A stretch of 64,000 nt of DNA from assembly GCF_008704715.1 (NCBI RefSeq), contig NZ_CP023689.1, forward strand, positions 8,370,001 to 8,434,000. Reading direction: 5' to 3'. Positions 60,190 to 64,000 of this stretch are shown here, piece after piece. The notes below the pieces were generated by a model. It did no database searches and was not told where the DNA came from. It worked only from the letters and a program-made list of their open reading frames with translations. Numbering within the stretch: the stretch's first letter is position 1; the number at the start of each line of letters is the position of its first letter. Both the position numbers and the translations under genes were made by a program. The DNA comes from Streptomyces chartreusis. GTDB lineage: Bacteria > Actinomycetota > Actinomycetes > Streptomycetales > Streptomycetaceae.

Positions 60190-60300
60190 CAGTTCTCGAT
60201 CCTCCTTGCGTACGCGCCGCGCTTCTGCCCTACGGCAACGTGGTGGTGGTCAGCCTATCGAGATCCATTCGCACTCCCGAATCGCCGTACCCTTGCGGCC

Positions 60301-60840
60301 ATGCGCAACGCCTCCATTCCGGGCACTCACGGACGTGTTCGGCCCCTGACCCTGCTCGGAAAGCCCGTTCTGCACACCCCTTGCGAGGAGGTCACCGACT
60401 TCGGTCCGGAACTGGCGAGGCTCGTGGACGACTTGTTCGCCACGATGTACGCCGCGCAGGGCGTGGGCCTCGCCGCCAACCAGGTGGGGGAGTCGCTGCG
60501 GGTCTTCGTCTACGACTGTCCCGACGACGAGGACGTACGACACCTCGGTCATGTGGTGAACCCCCGGCTGGTGGAGGCGGACGGTGTGGTGATCCGCGGC
60601 CCCGAGGGCTGCCTGTCCCTGCCGGGCCTGGAGGCCGGGACGGAACGGTACGACCACGCGGTGGTCGAGGGTTTCACGATGACCGGGGAGCCGGTGACGA
60701 TCCACGGGACGGGTTTCTTCGCGCGCTGCCTGCAGCACGAGTGCGACCACTTGGAGGGGAAGGTGTACGCGGACCGCGTCGGCGGATGGCGCCACCGCCG
60801 CCTCATGCGCCAGGTGGCCCGGGCTGCTTGGCGCCGGTGA
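60301..60840 (+). CDS. def: Peptide deformylase
   Basis: 179 residues. All three motifs: 'AAQGVGLAANQVG', 'GPEGCLSLPGLEAG' (metal Cys) and 'CLQHECDHLEGKVYADRV' (HExxH-type metal site). Removes the N-formyl group from new proteins. ATG 60301. Divergent from murT. Confidence 0.95.
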   Translation: MRNASIPGTHGRVRPLTLLGKPVLHTPCEEVTDFGPELARLVDDLFATMYAAQGVGLAANQVGESLRVFVYDCPDDEDVRHLGHVVNPRLVEADGVVIRGPEGCLSLPGLEAGTERYDHAVVEGFTMTGEPVTIHGTGFFARCLQHECDHLEGKVYADRVGGWRHRRLMRQVARAAWRR

Positions 60841-60845
60841 CCGTG

Positions 60846-60899
60846 GTGCCGTCAGGGGCGCAGGGAACTGCGCGACCAGCCCCCACGGACCCGCAGCCG
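60846..60899 (-). repeat. Dispersed intergenic repeat, copy 2 (reverse orientation)
   Basis: Complement of the 49141 core (60854-60877, one base different), between the convergent def and TetR genes, where its hairpin may also terminate transcription. Confidence 0.7.
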
Positions 60900-60910
60900 G
60901 AACGCAGGGT

Positions 60911-61555
60911 TCAGAACCCCGGACCGCCGATCCTGTCCCCCGCCGCGGCGAGCCGTCCCCACAACAGGTCGGCCAGGCTCCGGACCAACTCCGTCCGGGA
61001 GCAGGGCCGTTCCCCCAGCCACCAGTCCCCGGCGGCGTGCATCATGCCGACTATCCCGTGCCCCCACACCCGGGCCAGCTGCTGGCTGCCCGGCCCGAGG
61101 TCCAGCCGCTCCTCGATGACGGTCGCCAGCTCCTCGCCCATCGTGCGCAGGAGCGGCATCGAGTGCTTGCCGACGTCGAATCCCTGATCCGCCGTCTGAC
61201 CGCCCTCGGTCGGATGCATCAGGAACCGGTACACCTGGGGCCGGGCCTCGATCGCGGCGAGGTAGGTGTCCAGCGTCGCCTCGACCCGCTCGCGGCGATC
61301 CGCGGGAGCGTCCAGCGCGGCCCGCAGCGAGTCCAGCAGCGCGTCCGTGTGCCGCTTGGCCAACGCGGCGTAGAGTCCGCTCTTGTCGCCGAAGTGCCGA
61401 TAAAGAATCGGCTTCGTAATACCGGCCTCGGCCGCGATCGCGTTCATCGAGGCCTGGGGACCGTCGCGCAGCACCACCCTGTCGGCAGCCTCCAGCAGCT
61501 CGCGCCGACGGCGGTCGGCGGACCGTTGCTGGTCGGTCCGCTGTGTGGTGTCCAT
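60911..61555 (-). CDS. TetR-family regulator next to acyl-CoA dehydrogenase
   Basis: 214 residues: TetR helix-turn-helix about 15-60 ('MNAIAAEAGITKPILYRHFGDKSGLYAAL' in parts) and helical effector domain. Divergent from an acyl-CoA dehydrogenase gene with 185 bp between. By analogy with fatty-acid-responsive TetR proteins it may sense acyl-CoA; inference. Confidence 0.92.
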   Translation of the reverse strand: MDTTQRTDQQRSADRRRRELLEAADRVVLRDGPQASMNAIAAEAGITKPILYRHFGDKSGLYAALAKRHTDALLDSLRAALDAPADRRERVEATLDTYLAAIEARPQVYRFLMHPTEGGQTADQGFDVGKHSMPLLRTMGEELATVIEERLDLGPGSQQLARVWGHGIVGMMHAAGDWWLGERPCSRTELVRSLADLLWGRLAAAGDRIGGPGF

Positions 61556-61667
61556 GAGCTCTCCCCACCCGTGCTTATTCGCTGACGCCTGCGCAAACTA
61601 ACACTCAACCTGCCACAACCATCGAACGGGCTGACGATCCGGCGTCGCGAGTTGACTTTACCTACTG

Positions 61668-61701
61668 GCAAGTAACAAACTAGGGTTACCGCAAGTAACA
61701 A
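61668..61701. promoter_or_regulatory. Operator candidates upstream of the acyl-CoA dehydrogenase
   Basis: An 11-bp direct repeat GCAAGTAACAA (61668-61678 and 61691-61701) overlaps a perfect inverted repeat GTTAC-CGCAA-GTAAC (61685-61699). TTGACT at 61652-61657 could be the -35 box. The AT-rich site lies between divergent TetR and target genes. Confidence 0.5.
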
Positions 61702-61740
61702 GCATGCGCCAAGCCATGCACGTACGCCGCTGGAGGGGAC

Positions 61741-62967
61741 ATGGCCGAGTTCACCATGGAGCTCAACGACGAACAGAAGGAGGTCCGGGACTGGCTGCAC
61801 GGTTTCGCTGCCGATGTGATCCGCCCCGCGGCCGCCGAATGGGACGAGCGTGAGGAGACTCCCTGGCCGGTCATCCAGGAAGCCGCGAAGGTCGGCATCT
61901 ACTCACTCGACTTCTACGCCCAGCAGTACTTCGACCAGACGGGCCTCGGCATCCCGATGGCCATGGAGGAACTGTTCTGGGGCGATGCCGGCATCGCACT
62001 GTCGATCGTCGGCACCGGTCTCGCCGCCGTAGGCGTCCTCGCCAACGGCACCGAGGAGCAGATCGGCACCTGGGTGCCCCAGATGTACGGCGACGCCAAC
62101 GACGTCAAGCTCGCCGCCTTCTGCTCCTCCGAGCCCGACGCCGGCTCCGACGTGGCCTCGATGCGCACGCGTGCCGTCTACGACGAGGCCAAGGACGAGT
62201 GGGTGATCAACGGCACGAAGACCTGGGCGACCAACGGCGGCATCGCCAACGTCCACGTGGTCGTCGCGGTCGTCGACGCCGAGCTCGGCTCCAAGGGCCA
62301 CGCGTCCTTCATCGTGCCGCCGAACACGCCGGGCCTCTCCCAGGGCCAGAAGTTCAAGAAGCACGGCATCCGGGCCTCGCACACCGCCGAGGTCATCCTG
62401 GACAACGTGCGTGTGTCGGGCTCCTGCCTGCTGGGCGGCAAGGCGAAGCTGGACGAGCGCCTGGCGCGGGCCCGCGAGCGGGCCAAGGCCGGCGGCGAGC
62501 GGGTGAAGAACGCGGCGATGGCCACGTTCGAGGCCTCCCGGCCGGCCGTCGGCGCGATGGCGGTCGGCACCGCCCGTGCCGCGTACGAGGTAGCCCTCGA
62601 CTACGCGATGACGCGCGAGCAGTTCGGGCGCCCGATCATCGACAACCAGGGTGTGGCCTTCCAGCTGGCGGAGATGCGGACGCAGATCGACGCGGCGCGG
62701 CTGCTGGTGTGGCGGGCGTCCTGGATGGCGATCAACGGCAAGCCGTTCACGGCGGCCGAGGGGTCGATGTCGAAGCTGTTCGCGAGCGAGACGTCCAAGA
62801 AGGTTACCGCTCAGGCCATACAGATCCTGGGCGGCAACGGCTACACGCGGGAGTACCCCGTGGAGCGGATGCACCGCGACAGCGCGATCTACACGATCTT
62901 CGAAGGGACGAGCGAGATCCAGCGGCTGGTGATCGCCCGCACGTTGTCGGGTATGCCGATTCGGTAA
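61741..62967 (+). CDS. Acyl-CoA dehydrogenase
   Basis: 408 residues. FAD/substrate motifs 'AAFCSSEPDAGSDVASMRTRA' (in parts), 'WVINGTKTWATNGGIANV', 'GTARAAYEVALDYAMTREQFGRPI' (in parts) and the catalytic-Glu loop 'AIYTIFEGTSEIQRLVIARTLSG' (in parts). A basic insertion 'KLDERLARARERAKAGGE' at about 237-255 is seen in this actinobacterial subgroup. First step of beta-oxidation; chain length not predictable. GGAGG precedes ATG 61741. Confidence 0.94.
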   Translation: MAEFTMELNDEQKEVRDWLHGFAADVIRPAAAEWDEREETPWPVIQEAAKVGIYSLDFYAQQYFDQTGLGIPMAMEELFWGDAGIALSIVGTGLAAVGVLANGTEEQIGTWVPQMYGDANDVKLAAFCSSEPDAGSDVASMRTRAVYDEAKDEWVINGTKTWATNGGIANVHVVVAVVDAELGSKGHASFIVPPNTPGLSQGQKFKKHGIRASHTAEVILDNVRVSGSCLLGGKAKLDERLARARERAKAGGERVKNAAMATFEASRPAVGAMAVGTARAAYEVALDYAMTREQFGRPIIDNQGVAFQLAEMRTQIDAARLLVWRASWMAINGKPFTAAEGSMSKLFASETSKKVTAQAIQILGGNGYTREYPVERMHRDSAIYTIFEGTSEIQRLVIARTLSGMPIR

Positions 62968-62989
62968 GCGCCGTAGGGGTTCTGCGCGA

Positions 62990-63055
62990 TGCGGTCCGCG
63001 GGTGAGTCGTGACCGGTCGCGCGGTTCCGCGCGCCCCTCGGGGCGTGGACCGCAG
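62990..63055 (+). repeat. Dispersed intergenic repeat, copy 3
   Basis: Core at 63015-63038 (GGTCGCGCGGTTCCGCGCGC then CCCT) matches the copies at 49141 and 60854 with two substitutions. It sits between two same-strand genes. Confidence 0.65.
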
Positions 63056-63076
63056 CCGAGTCGATGGAGGATGTCG

Positions 63077-63682
63077 ATGACGGACAACCCGCTTGTGCCG
63101 CTGATCGCCCGGGGAGAGGCCGATCTCGGCACCCTTGGCGCGCTCGCGCTCGAACAGAGCCGGGTGATCCCGGCAGACCGTCTCGCCTTCCTCCATCTGG
63201 CCCAACGGGCCACGCCCGACGCTCCCGAGTCCGCCGCCTTCTTCACCTTCCTCGCCGAGGGCGAGGTGCTTGCGGGGGAGCGCCTCGGGGCTTTCGCGGC
63301 GGCGTGCGGTGTGACGGAGGCGCAGTCGGCCGCCTACGAACCCCTCCCGGGCTGCCAGGGATACCCCGCGTACGTGGCCTGGCTGGCCCTGAACGCCGCG
63401 CCGGCCGAGGCCGTGTTCGCGCTGACGGCCAACTTCGCGGCCTGGGGCGGCTACTGCGCGACGATCGCCGAGGCCCTGCGTACCCGCTACGGCTTCGAGG
63501 ACGAGGCCTGCGCCTTCTTCGACTTCTTCGCGGAACCGTCCCCGGAACTGGACCGGCTGGCACGTGCGGCGCTGGAGGCAGGTGGACCGAACGAGCCGCG
63601 GGCCAACCGGTACGCGCGCTTGCTCCAGTCCTACGAGGACCAGTTCTGGTCGACGCTGAGCGCACTCACCCCTACGGCGTAG
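63077..63682 (+). CDS. TenA/heme-oxygenase-fold-like hypothetical protein
   Basis: 201 residues, all-helical. The helices 'YPAYVAWLALNAAPAEAVFALTANFAAWGGYCATIAEALRTRYG' (in parts) followed by 'EACAFFDFFAEPSPELDRLARAALE' resemble the TenA/PqqC fold, including an active-site-like 'YEPLPGCQGYPAYV' region. The catalytic Cys and Glu of thiaminase II cannot be confirmed by eye. ATG 63077 has GGAGG upstream. Function unknown. Confidence 0.7.
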   Translation: MTDNPLVPLIARGEADLGTLGALALEQSRVIPADRLAFLHLAQRATPDAPESAAFFTFLAEGEVLAGERLGAFAAACGVTEAQSAAYEPLPGCQGYPAYVAWLALNAAPAEAVFALTANFAAWGGYCATIAEALRTRYGFEDEACAFFDFFAEPSPELDRLARAALEAGGPNEPRANRYARLLQSYEDQFWSTLSALTPTA

Positions 63683-63908
63683 TCCCACTGCTGTGGGCGA
63701 TGCACGCCACGTCGATCCGGTCGGCGAGCTTGGCCAGCTCGATGGTCAGCGCGGCCACCGTGTCCTCGTCGAGCCCCTCCTCCCCGGCCTCGACAAGGTG
63801 CAGCCACCGACCACCCACCGTACGCAGCAGCTTGCTCACATCGGCGGCAGCAACCTGCAAGGTCCCCCGGTCGTCGACGATCAGCGGCAGAGTAACTTCG
63901 CGATTCAC
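63672..63908 (-). CDS. Small hypothetical protein (DUF6213-like)
   Basis: 78 residues: 'NREVTLPLIVDDRGTLQVAA' then 'TVGGRWLHLVEAG' and a C-terminal helix 'DTVAALTIELAKLADRIDV'. I believe related Streptomyces proteins are called DUF6213. GTG 63908 is chosen since upstream codons look non-coding. Its 3' end overlaps the convergent gene by 11 bp. Confidence 0.7.
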   Translation of the reverse strand: MNREVTLPLIVDDRGTLQVAAADVSKLLRTVGGRWLHLVEAGEEGLDEDTVAALTIELAKLADRIDVACIAHSSGTTP

Positions 63909-64000
63909 ACCCGGGATCGTAGCTGCGCGGCGCTCACGCACCCTGCCAAACCGTAGTGATGTTGCAGAACTCGCGGATTCCGTGCCCGGACAGCTCACGG

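Noticed and set aside
1-64000. tRNA, rRNA, prophage, integrase, transposase or large biosynthetic cluster
   Set aside because: I looked for CCA-adjacent cloverleafs, rRNA stretches, integrase or transposase motifs and PKS/NRPS signatures and saw none; small tRNAs could still be missed by eye.

Overview
The window is high-GC actinobacterial chromosome with GTG and TTG starts, dispersed Streptomyces-type intergenic repeats, rare TTA codons, an XRE/DUF397/ATP-binding trio and F420 enzymology. All of this points to a Streptomyces species. The run of genes (purB, bioFBAD, clpP5, ureABCFGD, ornithine aminotransferase with DDAH, pfkA, murT-gatD, def) matches what I remember of the S. coelicolor chromosome around clpP5 and urease; that comparison is from memory and was not computed. 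I see no rRNA, tRNA, CRISPR array, prophage or large biosynthetic cluster.

Layout. 1-8 kb: the tail of a GntR/UTRA regulator, a ROK regulator, a NarL-type two-component pair divergent from an ABC exporter, a TTA-containing hypothetical gene, a mismatch uracil-DNA glycosylase and purB. 8-19 kb: a secreted His/Gly/Tyr repeat protein, an SGNH hydrolase, two CNNM/CorC-type membrane proteins, GNAT and F420-dependent enzymes, a MacB/FtsX-type ABC system, a small toxin-antitoxin pair with a degenerate Fic/Doc toxin, and a methyltransferase. 19-32 kb: a secreted lipase divergent from a large LuxR regulator, biotin genes bioD-bioA-bioB divergent from bioF, a WhiJ/AbaA-like regulatory trio, a LysR/LysE pair and an NlpC/P60 hydrolase behind a c-di-AMP (ydaO) riboswitch.

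32-47 kb: a clpP5-like protease gene, an orphan Phd/YefM protein with its operator, a TetR/membrane-protein pair, the urease operon ureABCFGD (no ureE, split by a dispersed repeat), an acyltransferase, two SpoIIE phosphatases, and ornithine aminotransferase plus dimethylargininase beside an Lrp/AsnC regulator. 47-64 kb: a LytTR/LytS two-component system enclosing a sodium:solute symporter, a Ser/Thr kinase whose adjacent lipoprotein carries the PASTA domain, ctaG, pfkA, the MurT/GatD lipid II amidation pair, peptide deformylase, a TetR/acyl-CoA dehydrogenase pair and two small hypotheticals.

Most genes are ordinary housekeeping or accessory Streptomyces genes. The parts most worth a second look are the toxin without a Fic active site, whose antitoxin is extended by a repeat; the Cys/His repeat tail on biotin synthase; the His-rich wall protein; the split PASTA/kinase operon with a 56-residue membrane microprotein; the transporter-in-two-component module; and the orphan YefM-like protein next to clpP5.
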